Source: Paenibacillus phocaeensis (GTDB taxonomy: Bacteria; Bacillota; Bacilli; Paenibacillales; Paenibacillaceae). From it: a stretch of 64,000 nt of DNA. Under the pieces are notes generated by a model. The model ran no database searches, was not told the DNA's origin, and saw nothing but the letters and a program-made list of their open reading frames with translations. A program made the position numbers and the translations under genes. This document shows positions 8,379 to 18,135 of the stretch, in pieces. Each line of letters begins with the position of its first letter. The stretch's first letter is position 1. The stretch covers positions 73,993 through 137,992 of the forward strand of contig NZ_FCOQ01000018.1 in assembly GCF_900021165.1 (NCBI RefSeq). Reading direction: 5' to 3'.

Positions 8379-10556
8379 ATGAGTCTGGTTCCGAAGAACG
8401 AGGACCAAGAAACTACCAACAAGAAGAAGGAAAAGAAGCAAAAGGGAGAACGGACAAAATCAAAAGCGGGTAAGCCGGCGGGAAAAACACCGCTAGATTT
8501 CAAGGCTTTGTTGGGTTCGCTGCGGGACAAGCTTCCGAAACAAATCAACCCCTCGAAATCAGTAGGCATTCGGTTGTTCTTGATTTTCTTTGTGGCAATC
8601 ATGTTCTTCGTACTGGCGATCGGGATTATGTCCTCCCAGATGGCGAAGGCAACCATTCAGGACAATGCAGAACAAGCCAACCTGCAGACGATTGTTCAAA
8701 CCTCGCAAAAGCTGGATATCGTCATGCAAAAGTATGAGGAAAATCTGCAGCAGATGTTCCTGGACGACGAGATGCAAAATGCAATTATGGACGCTTCCTT
8801 GTCGAACATCTCGGACTATGACAAGTTTACCGCGACCAACAAAATGAGAACGCGTTTGAATACGCTGACATTCTCTACGAAAGGCGTCTCTGCGGTATAC
8901 ATGCTGTCGGCGGACAAAATCGTGGATGATGTGACTTCGGGCAGCGCGGATGTCCTTTTTTTGAGTACCGTTCGCGACGAGGCTTGGTTTAAGGATCTGG
9001 CTGCAACGACCAAGACGATTTGGCTGCAAGTTCCGTCGGAAGGGAAGAGCACGGAAGTCTTTCGTTTGGCTCGTTCGGTACAGAGCGTAAACAGCATGAA
9101 ACGTTTCGTCCTGATTGCCGATATCAATTTGGACATCTTAAACGGGTATCTGAGAGAAGTGAACTTGGGGAACAACTCCAAGCTGCAAATGCTGACTCAA
9201 GATAACGTCGTAGTAGGCTCTTCTATTGACGGCGATCAAGGGAAGCCGAGCGAATTTGATCTAGGGCAAAGCAAAGAGGCTTCCGGAAGCTTGCGAACCA
9301 AGGATGCAGACGGCAGCTCCGTCCTCGCCTCTTACAACACCCAGGCATCCGGATGGAAATTGATCGGAACTGTAGATGCAGCGGAACTCACGAAGAGTGC
9401 AGACCGGATTCTGATGTTTACGATATTCTCTTTGGTGGTTGTAGCAATTATCGCGATTCTGATCGGCGTTTGGATGGTTCGGATGATCGCTCATCCGCTT
9501 GGCAAGCTTAGAAACTTGATGGAGGAAGGCTCTAAGGGGAATCTGAACGTTCGAATGAACACGAAAGCGCAGGATGAGATCGGCCAGTTGACAGTGAGCT
9601 TTAACGTGATGATGGAGAATATCACCGCTCTCGTGAAGCAAACCAACAACTCCGCACAGGATGTATTGGATACGGCTACGGAGCTGTCCCAAGCCTCGAA
9701 CAAAACCGCGTTGTCGGCCAAAGAAATTGCGGTGGCTACCGAAGAAATCGCCAACGGGGCAACCAGCCTGGCGAACGAAGCGGAACGCGGCAACGAGCTG
9801 ACCGAGAATATTTCCCGTCAGATGGAACGCGTCATCCAAACCAACAAAGAGATGGAGACTTCGGCCCGTCAGGTAGAGAAGTCGAGTCAGCAAGGGACCG
9901 AGTATTTGAACGGCTTGATGGAGAAAACCAATGTAACGGTCGAGATGATCAACGCCTTGACCGCCAAGGTCGACTCCCTCAAAGCAAGTACAGGTTCGGT
10001 CTTGAAAGTGCTTGATGTGATGCAGAACATTACGCAGCAAACGAATATTCTGTCGCTGAACGCAACAATCGAAGCGGCTCGTGCAGGGGCGGCCGGCCGA
10101 GGGTTCATGGTTGTTGCCGACGAAATTCGCCAATTAGCGGATCAATCGCGTCAATCGATCACAATGGTTGGCGAAATTACCGATACGATTCAGAAAGAGA
10201 TGAATGAGACGGTCAAGACTCTGTCCGAAGCGAGCCCGATCTTCCAAGAGCAAATCGCCTCGGTACAGGAGACGAACCAAATCTTCGTATCCGTACAGCA
10301 GCAAATGGAAGGGTTCGTGCGGCATCTTGATTCCGTGACGGCTTCCATCGACCAGTTGAACGAGTCGCAATCGGTCCTGTCCGAAGCGATGAGCAACGTC
10401 AGTGCGGTTGCACAGCAATCGTCCGCTACGTCCGAAGAGGTTGCATCGCTCTCGAGCGAACAGCAAACGGTTGGCGATCAACTGGTACAACTGTCGAACA
10501 AATTGGAGAACGTGTCCACCGGCTTGAAGGAGTCGTTGTCGAAGTTCACCGTATAG
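8379..10556 (+). CDS. Methyl-accepting chemotaxis protein (Cache-HAMP-MCP)
   Basis: A 725-residue membrane chemoreceptor. A lysine-rich cytoplasmic N-terminus of about 60 residues is unusually long. Transmembrane helix 1 is about residues 64-88 ([18 protein letters not shown]). The extracellular region has a Cache-like pattern ([24 protein letters not shown]). Transmembrane helix 2 ([22 protein letters not shown]) leads into a HAMP domain ([13 protein letters not shown]) and the signalling hairpin with tip [21 protein letters not shown], the Bacillota type. I choose ATG 8379 (preceded by GGCGGGTGATCAAC) over an upstream in-frame ATG at 8322, which would add 19 residues. Sigma-D-type promoter upstream; terminator downstream; ligand unknown. 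Confidence 0.93.
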   Translation: MSLVPKNEDQETTNKKKEKKQKGERTKSKAGKPAGKTPLDFKALLGSLRDKLPKQINPSKSVGIRLFLIFFVAIMFFVLAIGIMSSQMAKATIQDNAEQANLQTIVQTSQKLDIVMQKYEENLQQMFLDDEMQNAIMDASLSNISDYDKFTATNKMRTRLNTLTFSTKGVSAVYMLSADKIVDDVTSGSADVLFLSTVRDEAWFKDLAATTKTIWLQVPSEGKSTEVFRLARSVQSVNSMKRFVLIADINLDILNGYLREVNLGNNSKLQMLTQDNVVVGSSIDGDQGKPSEFDLGQSKEASGSLRTKDADGSSVLASYNTQASGWKLIGTVDAAELTKSADRILMFTIFSLVVVAIIAILIGVWMVRMIAHPLGKLRNLMEEGSKGNLNVRMNTKAQDEIGQLTVSFNVMMENITALVKQTNNSAQDVLDTATELSQASNKTALSAKEIAVATEEIANGATSLANEAERGNELTENISRQMERVIQTNKEMETSARQVEKSSQQGTEYLNGLMEKTNVTVEMINALTAKVDSLKASTGSVLKVLDVMQNITQQTNILSLNATIEAARAGAAGRGFMVVADEIRQLADQSRQSITMVGEITDTIQKEMNETVKTLSEASPIFQEQIASVQETNQIFVSVQQQMEGFVRHLDSVTASIDQLNESQSVLSEAMSNVSAVAQQSSATSEEVASLSSEQQTVGDQLVQLSNKLENVSTGLKESLSKFTV

Positions 10557-10610
10557 AGAGAAAGTTAAGCGCCTGAACCGATTTTCCGAGGGTTCCGGAA
10601 ATCGGGGATC

Positions 10611-10656
10611 AAAACCCGGCCAATCTGCAATTGCAGGTTTGGCCGGGTTTTGTTTT
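10611..10656 (+). terminator. Intrinsic terminator after the chemoreceptor gene
   Basis: AAAACCCGGCCAA (10611-10623) pairs with TTTGGCCGGGTTTT (10638-10651), followed by a T-rich tract. Confidence 0.93.
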
Positions 10657-10814
10657 TGGCAGCGGAGTCGCCGCCATTGCGAACGAGATGCCCGCCGCGA
10701 GTGTCGAATACGCCCGAACGCCTGGCGCGTATTGCACCTCAACCCGAAGCGGGCAGGCCAGGGTTTACCTCGACTTTTCCCAGGAAATAATGAGAGCAGA
10801 ATGGAGGGCGAACG

Positions 10815-12599
10815 ATGTCGTTATTGCGCAAAAAACGAATCTTTTATCTGCTGTTGTCCTTCGCGGTTGTGATCGCGTTATTTGCGCTGCGCATCGCCTG
10901 GATTCAGACGACCTCGGCGTTTAAGGCAGTAACCGTCGGCGGCAAGACGGTCAACGAGCTGGCTGTCCGGCAGCGTGAGGAGAGCATCGAATTGGATCCG
11001 GGGCGGGGACATCTTTTTGATCGAAACGGAACGATGTTAACAGGGAAAATGGCGTGGACGCCGATTTTATTTCCGGTTCGTCATTTGCCCGAAGATTCCC
11101 GGCTTGCCAATTTGGCAGCGGCGCTGGGCACAACGGTCCCTGAACTTCGAAGCAAGTGGGGAGAGCTGGAACGGCCCTATATTTGGCCAAAAGCCGGCGG
11201 CGAACCGGGCGAGCCGCTTCGGATCGACGAAGTCGCGGCTCGTACATTCCCGCGGTTGGAGGGGGTCGAGGTATTGCCGTATATGACGCGTTATGGTCCC
11301 GGGGAGCGGGGCAACCAGTGGTTAGGATTTGTGACGCAGCGACCGGATGTCATCCGTAAGCTGCGGGAAGATCCGCATCAACCCAACTTGGCGATGACCT
11401 TGCAGGTCGGGGCGTCAGGTTTGGAAAAAACGCTGGACGCATGGCTGCGCGGGCTTGGCGGGGTCAGAGCCGCCTATACGGTCGATGGCCGCAAAGACCC
11501 GCTCGCCGGGATTGGCACCAGGGTGAATGCAGCCTCCAGCCGATATTATCCGTTGCAAGTCCTAACGACGGTGGATGATTCCCTGCAGCAGAAGATTGAG
11601 CGGTTGGCGGCGGATATGGGCGTGACGGAGGGAGCGGTGGTCGTGTTGGATGCGAAGACAGCGGATATCGCTGCGATGGTGTCGGTGCCCTTTTATGATC
11701 CGCACGAGGTTAATCCGGCGGCGGAGAACTGGAGCAACAAAGCCGTGAAGGCAGCAGTCCCCGGCTCGATCTTCAAGACGGTGATAGCAGCTGCCGCCCT
11801 GGAAGAGCGTGTATCAGTCCCTGGCGAAGTGTTTCATTGCAGCGGTCATTACGGAAAATACGGTTTGTCCTGCTGGAAGGACGGCGGGCATGGAAACCTT
11901 ACGCTGGAGGAGGGATTCGCCAAGTCTTGCAATGTGGTCTTCGCCACATTGGGAGAACGGTTGAGTGCGGAAGCGATCGATCGGACAGCGGCCAAGTTGG
12001 GTTTGGGTCGTGTCGTCGGTTGGCGGGATCCCGCCTTCCTCGGAGGCAGCTTGCTGCGGCCGCTGGATCAAGAGGAGGCGGGGACGGTGTTTAGCAACCT
12101 GGCGGGGGCGGACGGCGGGGTGCGGGCCCAAACGGCGATCGGCCAGCGGGATGTGCGGGTCTCCCCGCTGCAAGCGGCAAATCTGGTCGTCACCCTGCTC
12201 CACGGCGGACAGGTCACTGCGCCGCGCTTGGTCAGCGAGATCCGTTATAAAGACGGTTCACTGTTGACGGATTTGCCGACCCAATCCTCGCCTTCCCCCA
12301 GCGGACAAATTACGCCGCAGACGGCGCAGCGGCTGCTCTCCTGGATGAGGCTGGTCGTCACGGACGGCACCGGGCGTACCTTGCAGCAGGCGAAGTGGCC
12401 ACTGGCAGGGAAATCCGGGACGGCGGAAGTCCTGAAGAACAATCATCAACGCAATAACCAATGGTTTATCGGCTATGGGCCGGTGGATCAACCGAAATAT
12501 GCCGTGGCTGTTCTTGTGCAGAATCGGCCCGAAGGTTCCAAGCACCTTGCGGCGGAGTTGTTCCGGCGAACCATGGATTTATTAGCCTCCCCAAGCTAA
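10815..12599 (+). CDS. pbpI: Class B penicillin-binding protein, PbpI/YrrR-like transpeptidase
   Basis: A 594-residue peptidoglycan DD-transpeptidase. One N-terminal transmembrane anchor (about 8-28, LLLSFAVVIALFALRIAWI), a dimerisation domain (ELDPGRGHLFDRNG), and a transpeptidase domain with all three active-site motifs: SIFK (catalytic Ser in PGSIFKTV, about residue 318), SCN (KSCNVVFATLGERL) and KSGT (GKSGTAEV). In Bacillus, PbpI (PBP4b, YrrR) lies downstream of yrrNO and is a mother-cell sporulation protein; here only the chemoreceptor gene intervenes (udk and greA are absent), which supports the assignment. ATG follows GGAGGGCGAACG. Confidence 0.87.
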   Translation: MSLLRKKRIFYLLLSFAVVIALFALRIAWIQTTSAFKAVTVGGKTVNELAVRQREESIELDPGRGHLFDRNGTMLTGKMAWTPILFPVRHLPEDSRLANLAAALGTTVPELRSKWGELERPYIWPKAGGEPGEPLRIDEVAARTFPRLEGVEVLPYMTRYGPGERGNQWLGFVTQRPDVIRKLREDPHQPNLAMTLQVGASGLEKTLDAWLRGLGGVRAAYTVDGRKDPLAGIGTRVNAASSRYYPLQVLTTVDDSLQQKIERLAADMGVTEGAVVVLDAKTADIAAMVSVPFYDPHEVNPAAENWSNKAVKAAVPGSIFKTVIAAAALEERVSVPGEVFHCSGHYGKYGLSCWKDGGHGNLTLEEGFAKSCNVVFATLGERLSAEAIDRTAAKLGLGRVVGWRDPAFLGGSLLRPLDQEEAGTVFSNLAGADGGVRAQTAIGQRDVRVSPLQAANLVVTLLHGGQVTAPRLVSEIRYKDGSLLTDLPTQSSPSPSGQITPQTAQRLLSWMRLVVTDGTGRTLQQAKWPLAGKSGTAEVLKNNHQRNNQWFIGYGPVDQPKYAVAVLVQNRPEGSKHLAAELFRRTMDLLASPS

Positions 12600-12652
12600 C
12601 CGTCTTTTCCTGAGCTTTCCCCAAAAAAATGCGCCTAAACTGCGGATGTCTG

Positions 12653-12661
12653 TGATAAAAT
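12653..12661 (+). promoter_or_regulatory. Candidate extended -10 promoter of the deacetylase gene
   Basis: TGATAAAAT (TG at 12653, TAAAAT 12656-12661) is an extended -10 element; no good -35 is visible 17 bases upstream. Confidence 0.4.
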
Positions 12662-12728
12662 AGTGTAGATGCTATGCTTTTCACGGAGCATGCCAAAGTC
12701 ATTGATCATAGAAAAGTGGGGAAAGCAT

Positions 12729-14150
12729 ATGGAGACTTTGCTGCTATGGTTATTTTATATCTCAACGCTGTACGCTTTTATCCCCGGATTGATCACTCGG
12801 ATCTTCGGGTTTCGCGTATTTAAGCACGGGATCAGCGAGAAGGAGTTTGCGCTCACGTTCGACGATGGTCCTGATCCGAAATATACTCCGCAATTGCTGG
12901 ATTTGCTCAAGCGTCATGGAGCGAAGGCAACCTTTTTCCTGGTTGGCTCGAATGCGGAGAAATATCCCGAGTTGATTAAACGGATTCACGAGGAAGGCCA
13001 TCTGATCGGCACGCATAATTATGTGCACAAGACCAATTGGCTGATGGGACCGGCCGCCGTCAAGAAACAGATTCAGAAGACGAATAAGATCATCTACGAC
13101 GTGACCGGTATTCACTCCCATTATTACCGTCCGCCGTGGGGCATTGTCAATTTGTTTGACTTTGCGAACCGCGGCAACACGCAGATCGTCTTGTGGTCGG
13201 CCATGTTCGGCGATTGGCGGGTTAAGGTTGGCGCCGATCGATTGACGAAGCGCATGATGAAGAAGCTGCGGGGCGGAGAGGTGTTCCTGTTGCATGACTG
13301 CGGAGCCACTTTAGGCGCCAATGCCGGAGCTCCGTCGGAAATGCTTACCGCGCTCGAGCGTGTGCTGACGGAGGCGGATCGCCGCGGGATGCGCAGCGTC
13401 CGCATTGATGAATTGATCGAGGTGACGGAGGAGGCCAAGCTTGGACGCAGGCAAGCCGGCACCCCCGCACCGAAGGGAAGAGCCCCGGTGAAGGTTTCCT
13501 GGCTGAAGCGAAGTATCGTAGCCTTATGGCTGCTCTGGGAGAAGATCTTCCACGTCGTATTCCAGTTGAAAACGCCGAATCCCGAGGATCCGATCTTCCA
13601 CTTCCGTATCCGGCCTTATCACGGGAAGCCGGTAGCAATGAACGATGGGAAGGTCCTGCAGGCTGGGGATCAGGTGATGGAGCTCCATTTTGACAACAAG
13701 AAATTGTACGAAATCGGGACCCGCTCCAGAACAACCGTGCAACTGGCGATTCAAATGATTCGCGGAGTGGAGAAAACGTTGCCCTTATTAGCTAAGTATG
13801 TAACGGATCATCCCGAGTTAAGCGAGGTAAAGGCGTTGTATGGCGTTAGTATGATTAACCGGGGGCCGGAGCAATTTGGATTCATCATTACGGATTTGCC
13901 GCGAGGCTGGTTTGCCAGCTCGACCAAAATTTATTTGAAATTATTGATGAGTGTTATCCATCCTGCCGGAACGTCGAGATTAAAGGAACAATCTCAAGAG
14001 CTGGTGCCGAAAATGATTGTGATGCCGATGGATGTGCTGCTGGAACGGTTCGCCGATCACGGCTCGCATCGCAGCAGCCATGCCGTGGAAGAGAAGCCGG
14101 TCGTCGTCGAAGAGGAGTCTTTGCTTAGCGTCACATTGCCTACTCGTTAA
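12729..14150 (+). CDS. Polysaccharide deacetylase with C-terminal YkoP-like domain
   Basis: A 473-residue membrane-anchored NodB-fold deacetylase. The N-terminus is a hydrophobic helix (about 2-22). The NodB domain spans about 35-225: TFDDGPD carries the catalytic and metal Asp pair, HNYVH is the HxxxH metal site, YYRPPWG follows, and LLHDCG closes the domain. Residues about 245-450 form a second domain beginning WLKRSIVALWLLWEKIFH, which resembles the YkoP-type domain found with such deacetylases; this match is from memory. I choose ATG 12729 (GTGGGGAAAGCAT upstream) over ATG 12669. Likely substrate is cell-wall or capsular N-acetylated glycan, not shown by the sequence. Confidence 0.85.
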   Translation: METLLLWLFYISTLYAFIPGLITRIFGFRVFKHGISEKEFALTFDDGPDPKYTPQLLDLLKRHGAKATFFLVGSNAEKYPELIKRIHEEGHLIGTHNYVHKTNWLMGPAAVKKQIQKTNKIIYDVTGIHSHYYRPPWGIVNLFDFANRGNTQIVLWSAMFGDWRVKVGADRLTKRMMKKLRGGEVFLLHDCGATLGANAGAPSEMLTALERVLTEADRRGMRSVRIDELIEVTEEAKLGRRQAGTPAPKGRAPVKVSWLKRSIVALWLLWEKIFHVVFQLKTPNPEDPIFHFRIRPYHGKPVAMNDGKVLQAGDQVMELHFDNKKLYEIGTRSRTTVQLAIQMIRGVEKTLPLLAKYVTDHPELSEVKALYGVSMINRGPEQFGFIITDLPRGWFASSTKIYLKLLMSVIHPAGTSRLKEQSQELVPKMIVMPMDVLLERFADHGSHRSSHAVEEKPVVVEEESLLSVTLPTR

Positions 14151-14178
14151 TTGGATCGCTCATTCTTCTGGAAGAAGA

Positions 14179-14222
14179 AAGGCCGTACCCGAATCATCAG
14201 ATTCGGATACGGCCTTATTTAT
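14179..14222. terminator. Bidirectional terminator between deacetylase and ilvD
   Basis: A 17-base arm (14179-14195, starting AAGGCCGTA) pairs with 14200-14216 (ending TACGGCCTT), with one mismatched position. The plus-strand 3' flank is ATTTATTTT. It lies between two convergent genes. Confidence 0.88.
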
Positions 14223-14228
14223 TTTAGA

Positions 14229-15914
14229 TTAAATTTTCATTACGCCGCCGGAGCTGGCGTTCGTAACCAGCTTGGAGTAACGGGCTAGATAACCGGTTTT
14301 GACTTTCGGTTCGAAGCCTTTCCAATTCGCTTTGCGGCGCGCAAGCTCTTCATCGCTGACGTGCAGCTCGATCTTGCGGTTATTCAGATCCAGCTCGATG
14401 ATGTCGCCGTCTTCGACGAAAGCGATCGGTCCGCCTTCGGCTGCCTCCGGAGAGATGTGGCCGATGCTGATCCCGCGGGAAGCCCCAGAGAAACGTCCGT
14501 CGGTGATCAGGCCAACCTTGGCGCCGAGCCCCATCCCCACGATCTGCGAGGTCGGAGCCAGCATTTCGGGCATGCCTGGTCCGCCTTTTGGCCCTTCATA
14601 ACGAATGACAACGACGCAACCTTCTTTCACTTTGCCGCCTGCGATTCCTTCGAGCGCTTCCTCTTGCGAGTCGAAGCAGATGGCCGGACCTTTGTGGTAC
14701 CCGCCAACCGAAGGGTCTACGGCTCCCACTTTGATAACCGAGCCTTCCGGCGCCAGGTTGCCGTACAGGATAGCGAGCCCGCCTTTTTCCGAATGCGGCT
14801 TGTCGATCGGATGAATGACGTTGTGATCGAGAATTTCGCAGCCGGCGACGTTCTCAGCCAGCGTCTTGCCCGTTACGGTCATTTGTTCGCCGAAAATAGC
14901 ACCCGGCTTCTTCAGCAGCTCATTGATGACGGCGCTGACGCCGCCGGCCCGGTGCACGTCTTCAATGAAGATATCGGAAGCCGGGGCCAGCTTGGCGATA
15001 TGAGGCACGCGGTTGGCCACTTCATTGATGCGTTCCAGTGGGTAATCGATCCCTGCTTCCTGGGCCAAGGCCAGCGTATGAAGCACGGTATTGGTGGAAC
15101 CGCCCATCGCCATATCCAGCGCAAAAGCGTTATCGATCGATTCCTTGGTGACGATGTCGCGTGGTTTCAGATCAAGCTTGATCAGTTCCATCAACTGCCG
15201 CGCGGACTGCCGCACGAAGTCGCGGCGTTCCTCAGCCACCGCCAGGATCGTGCCGTTCCCCGGCATCGCAAGGCCAAGCGCTTCGGCGAGGCAGTTCATC
15301 GAGTTGGCAGTGAACATCCCGGAACAGGAGCCGCAGGTCGGGCAACCGTATTGTTCAAGCTCGAGCAGGTCGCTGTCGCTGATTTGCCCGGCTTGATGCG
15401 CACCAACGCCTTCAAAGACAGAGGTCAGGGACAATTTGCGCCCTTTGCTGTCCACGCCGGCTTTCATTGGGCCGCCGCTGACGAAGACGGTTGGGATGTT
15501 GACGCGAAGCGCGCCCATCATCATGCCCGGGGTGATTTTATCACAGTTTGGAATACATACCATGCCGTCAAACCAGTGTGCAGACACGACGGTCTCGAGC
15601 GAATCCGCAATGATCTCGCGGCTTGGCAGGGAATAGCGCATCCCGATATGTCCCATCGCAATGCCGTCATCCACGCCGATGGTGTTAAACTCGAACGGGA
15701 CGCCGCCGGCTTCGCGAATTGCTTCCTTGACGATTTTGCCGAACTCCTGCAAATGCACGTGTCCAGGCACGATATCAATATAAGAGTTGCAGACCGCGAT
15801 AAACGGTTTGCCGAAATCTTCTTCCTTCACGCCGGCAGCACGCAGCAAGCTGCGGTGCGGAGCACGGTCGAAGCCTTTTTTGATCATATCAGAACGCATC
15901 TTCTTGGCTGGCAT
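14229..15914 (-). CDS. ilvD: Dihydroxy-acid dehydratase
   Basis: A 561-residue iron-sulfur dehydratase of branched-chain amino acid and pantothenate synthesis; it turns 2,3-dihydroxy acids into 2-keto acids. Cluster-binding cysteines are visible in [11 protein letters not shown] and [19 protein letters not shown], and the C-terminal GRFSGASRG active-site motif is present. I choose ATG at 15914 ([21 protein letters not shown], the usual family start, with GGAG just upstream) over ATG 15941. It stands alone here, not next to ilvB/ilvC. Confidence 0.95.
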   Translation of the reverse strand: MPAKKMRSDMIKKGFDRAPHRSLLRAAGVKEEDFGKPFIAVCNSYIDIVPGHVHLQEFGKIVKEAIREAGGVPFEFNTIGVDDGIAMGHIGMRYSLPSREIIADSLETVVSAHWFDGMVCIPNCDKITPGMMMGALRVNIPTVFVSGGPMKAGVDSKGRKLSLTSVFEGVGAHQAGQISDSDLLELEQYGCPTCGSCSGMFTANSMNCLAEALGLAMPGNGTILAVAEERRDFVRQSARQLMELIKLDLKPRDIVTKESIDNAFALDMAMGGSTNTVLHTLALAQEAGIDYPLERINEVANRVPHIAKLAPASDIFIEDVHRAGGVSAVINELLKKPGAIFGEQMTVTGKTLAENVAGCEILDHNVIHPIDKPHSEKGGLAILYGNLAPEGSVIKVGAVDPSVGGYHKGPAICFDSQEEALEGIAGGKVKEGCVVVIRYEGPKGGPGMPEMLAPTSQIVGMGLGAKVGLITDGRFSGASRGISIGHISPEAAEGGPIAFVEDGDIIELDLNNRKIELHVSDEELARRKANWKGFEPKVKTGYLARYSKLVTNASSGGVMKI

Positions 15915-16067
15915 GATCTCCGATCCCCCCCATGATTTCATATAGTTTTGGAGCTTTACAACGCTAAAGGTTTTCTCTAAAGTCTATCACAACTAGTTAT
16001 GATTTTCTACCGTCGATCGCAGGAAATCGCATCAGGACAGGTGCTGCAACGGCCTATGAAACACAAG

Positions 16068-16093
16068 AAATCTCCGGGAATTCCCGGAGATTC
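16068..16093 (-). terminator. Palindromic terminator after the KGG-repeat gene
   Basis: AATCTCCGGG-AATT-CCCGGAGATT forms a near-perfect hairpin just past the minus-strand stop at 16101; on the minus strand it is followed by a T-rich run. Confidence 0.75.
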
Positions 16094-16100
16094 GCAAGGT

Positions 16101-16367
16101 CTAGGCATTAAATCCTGGTTTACTGCGGGCACCCCCGCCTTTGCGGCCGATCTCCCGATAGAACCCTCGATCATGCTTCTGGGAGGTCGCTTCGCCGCCT
16201 TTCTGGCCGATTTCCTGATAAAATTCGCGGTTATGGGTTTTCGAAGTCGCTTCGCCGCCTTTTTGTCCGATTTCCTGGTAAAAGGCTTTGCCGTGATTTT
16301 TGGCTGTGGCCAGTCCTCCCAAACGGCCCGCTTCTTCCCGGGTCATTTTGCTGTGGCTTCGTGCCAT
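16101..16367 (-). CDS. KGG-repeat stress protein (GsiB/YciG-like)
   Basis: An 88-residue hydrophilic protein made of about four copies of a 20-residue repeat: REEAGRLGGLATAKNHGKAF, YQEIGQKGGEATSKTHNREF, YQEIGQKGGEATSQKHDRGF, YREIGRKGGGARS. This is the KGG/Con-10 motif found in general stress proteins such as Bacillus GsiB. The role is thought to be desiccation or stress protection; the mechanism is unknown. ATG follows AAGGAGGGATTCG on the minus strand. The repeats are nearly identical in DNA as well, so the gene is a candidate for copy-number variation. Confidence 0.9.
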   Translation of the reverse strand: MARSHSKMTREEAGRLGGLATAKNHGKAFYQEIGQKGGEATSKTHNREFYQEIGQKGGEATSQKHDRGFYREIGRKGGGARSKPGFNA

Positions 16368-16536
16368 CGAATCCCTCCTTGATCTTATTTTGGAGTTCGT
16401 ATGTTTTATTTACCACGGATTTCCATGATGAAACGAGTTTAGTGAAAAAAATTCAAAATATCCAATATTAAGGTACCTTACCCGCAATGTGAACCCGATG
16501 AAATGGACTTGAGCAACCGCGGCGATAGCCCGAAAA

Positions 16537-16545
16537 TGATATAAT
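16537..16545 (+). promoter_or_regulatory. Extended -10 promoter of the HAD-Sir2 operon
   Basis: TGATATAAT (TATAAT at 16540-16545 with the upstream TG) is a perfect extended -10; the -35 region is weak. It lies 32 bases before the start codon. Confidence 0.65.
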
Positions 16546-16576
16546 AGGGCTATGATTTATAGGAAGGGGAACAACT

Positions 16577-17374
16577 ATGGCAACGATTGAAGCACATGGG
16601 CATCAAGCGGCTTGCCGCGCCATTCTGTTCGACAAGGACGGGACACTGCTGAACTTCATGAGCCTGTGGGGCAGTTGGGCGGCGGCTATAACCGGTTTAA
16701 TGGAGCGAAAATTGGCTGAACTAGGGTCTCCTGGAACCTTGAACAAAACCGTGCTGCTTGGGCTTCACACCGATGAGGAGAACCGCGTGATCGGATATGA
16801 CAAAACCGGGCCGGTTGCGATAGGGTCGGAAGAGGAGATCGTTGCCCTGCTGGCTTCGACTTTGTATGCGGCAGGGCTCCCTTGGAACGAAGCGGTGACG
16901 ATGGTGCGGGAATTAAATGCGACGGCCATGGCGGAGCTCAAGCGGAAGGGGCAAGCCGTTCCCTTGGCGGGGCTGCGCGACTTCCTGCAGAGCTGCCGGG
17001 ATGCGGGGCTGAAGCTGGCGGTCGTCACCTCGGACTCGACATCGGAGACGCTGGAGCATTTGGAATGGATGGGCATTCGAGATGCGTTCAGCAGCGTGGT
17101 CGGGCGGGACCGTGTGCTGCGGGGGAAACCGGGACCCGATATGGCGCTGTTAGCCTGCCGCGAGCTTGACGTCTCCCCTGGCGAAGTCGTAGTCATTGGC
17201 GACAGCAACGCCGATATGCAGATGGGGAAGCGTGCGGGAGTCGTGATGACGATCGGAATTGCGGAGGGGTACGGTGAAGACGAGCAGGCCGCGAGTTATT
17301 TGCGGGACGCGGACGTCATCATCGCCGGATACGGCGAGTTGACGATCCATCATGAGGAGGTTCGATCCGGATGA
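16577..17374 (+). CDS. HAD-superfamily hydrolase (phosphatase)
   Basis: A 265-residue HAD subfamily I hydrolase. Motif I is LFDKDGTLLNF with the nucleophile Asp and acid Asp (about residues 16-20); motif II VVTSDST; motif III the Lys in RGKPGPD; motif IV VVIGDSNADMQMGKRAG. A helical cap lies between motifs I and II. The substrate is not clear; phosphoglycolate or a sugar phosphate are possibilities for this subgroup. ATG 16577 follows AGGAAGGGGAACAACT. Its stop overlaps the start of the Sir2 gene (ATGA), so both are translated together. Confidence 0.88.
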   Translation: MATIEAHGHQAACRAILFDKDGTLLNFMSLWGSWAAAITGLMERKLAELGSPGTLNKTVLLGLHTDEENRVIGYDKTGPVAIGSEEEIVALLASTLYAAGLPWNEAVTMVRELNATAMAELKRKGQAVPLAGLRDFLQSCRDAGLKLAVVTSDSTSETLEHLEWMGIRDAFSSVVGRDRVLRGKPGPDMALLACRELDVSPGEVVVIGDSNADMQMGKRAGVVMTIGIAEGYGEDEQAASYLRDADVIIAGYGELTIHHEEVRSG

Positions 17375-18120
17375 CCAGGGAGATCGACACTTTGGCGGCT
17401 TGGGTTCAGGAGAGCCGTAATATCGTATTTTTCGGTGGAGCCGGGGTATCGACCGAGAGCGGAATCCCCGACTTCCGATCGGCGGCGGGCATCTATCAGA
17501 TGGAGAAGGCGTCGCCCTACGCCCCGGAGGAGATCTTGAGCCGACGGTTTTTTGAGCGGCACCCGGAGGTGTTTTTCGATTTCTATAAGACGAAAATGAT
17601 CCACCCGGAAGCGCAGCCGAACGCGGCGCACCGCTTCCTCGCCGAACTGGAGCGGGGAGGACGCTTAAGCGCCGTGGTTACACAAAACATCGACGGGCTC
17701 CATCAACAGGCGGGAAGCCGCCGCGTGCTGGAGCTGCACGGATCGGTGCACCGCAACACCTGCATGGACTGCGGCCGCACCTTTACGCTGGAAGACGTCA
17801 TGAGCAGCGAAGACATCGTGCCGCGTTGTACCTGCGGCGGAATCGTCAAGCCGGACGTGGTGCTGTACGGGGAGAGCCTGGATGAGCAGGTGATCCAGGA
17901 CACGGTTAATGCAATCGCGGGCGCCGATCTGCTGCTGATCGGCGGCACCTCGCTGACCGTGCAGCCTGCGGCGCATCTGATCACCTATTTCCGCGGCGAA
18001 CGGACGGTGCTGCTCAACGCTTCATCAACGGCGTATGATCATCGCGCCGACTTGCTGATCACCGAGCCGATCGGCTCGGTATTGGGGGCCGTCTCCGGGA
18101 TGCTTGGCTTGGCGGAGTGA
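17371..18120 (+). CDS. NAD-dependent protein deacylase, Sir2 family
   Basis: A 249-residue cytoplasmic sirtuin that removes acyl groups from lysines using NAD. The NAD-binding GAGVSTESGIPDFRS (about 22-36), TQNIDGLHQQAG (about 105-116) with the catalytic His of LELHGSV, and two zinc-binding Cys pairs (CMDC and CTC) are present, followed by LLLIGGTSLTVQPA. It overlaps the HAD gene by four bases. Its stop codon lies in a hairpin shared with the stop of the convergent AraC gene. Confidence 0.95.
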   Translation: MTREIDTLAAWVQESRNIVFFGGAGVSTESGIPDFRSAAGIYQMEKASPYAPEEILSRRFFERHPEVFFDFYKTKMIHPEAQPNAAHRFLAELERGGRLSAVVTQNIDGLHQQAGSRRVLELHGSVHRNTCMDCGRTFTLEDVMSSEDIVPRCTCGGIVKPDVVLYGESLDEQVIQDTVNAIAGADLLLIGGTSLTVQPAAHLITYFRGERTVLLNASSTAYDHRADLLITEPIGSVLGAVSGMLGLAE

Positions 18121-18135
18121 GGCGAAGCTCACTCC
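18114..18135. terminator. Hairpin spanning both convergent stop codons
   Basis: GGAGTGAG (18114-18121) pairs with CTCACTCC (18128-18135) around GCGAAG. The plus-strand TGA of the Sir2 gene is in the left arm and the minus-strand TGA of the AraC gene is in the right arm. No T tract follows, so termination strength is uncertain. Confidence 0.55.

Noticed and set aside
14361..15935. 524-codon plus-strand open frame opposite ilvD
   Set aside because: It is antisense to the well-conserved ilvD and is a GC-codon shadow.
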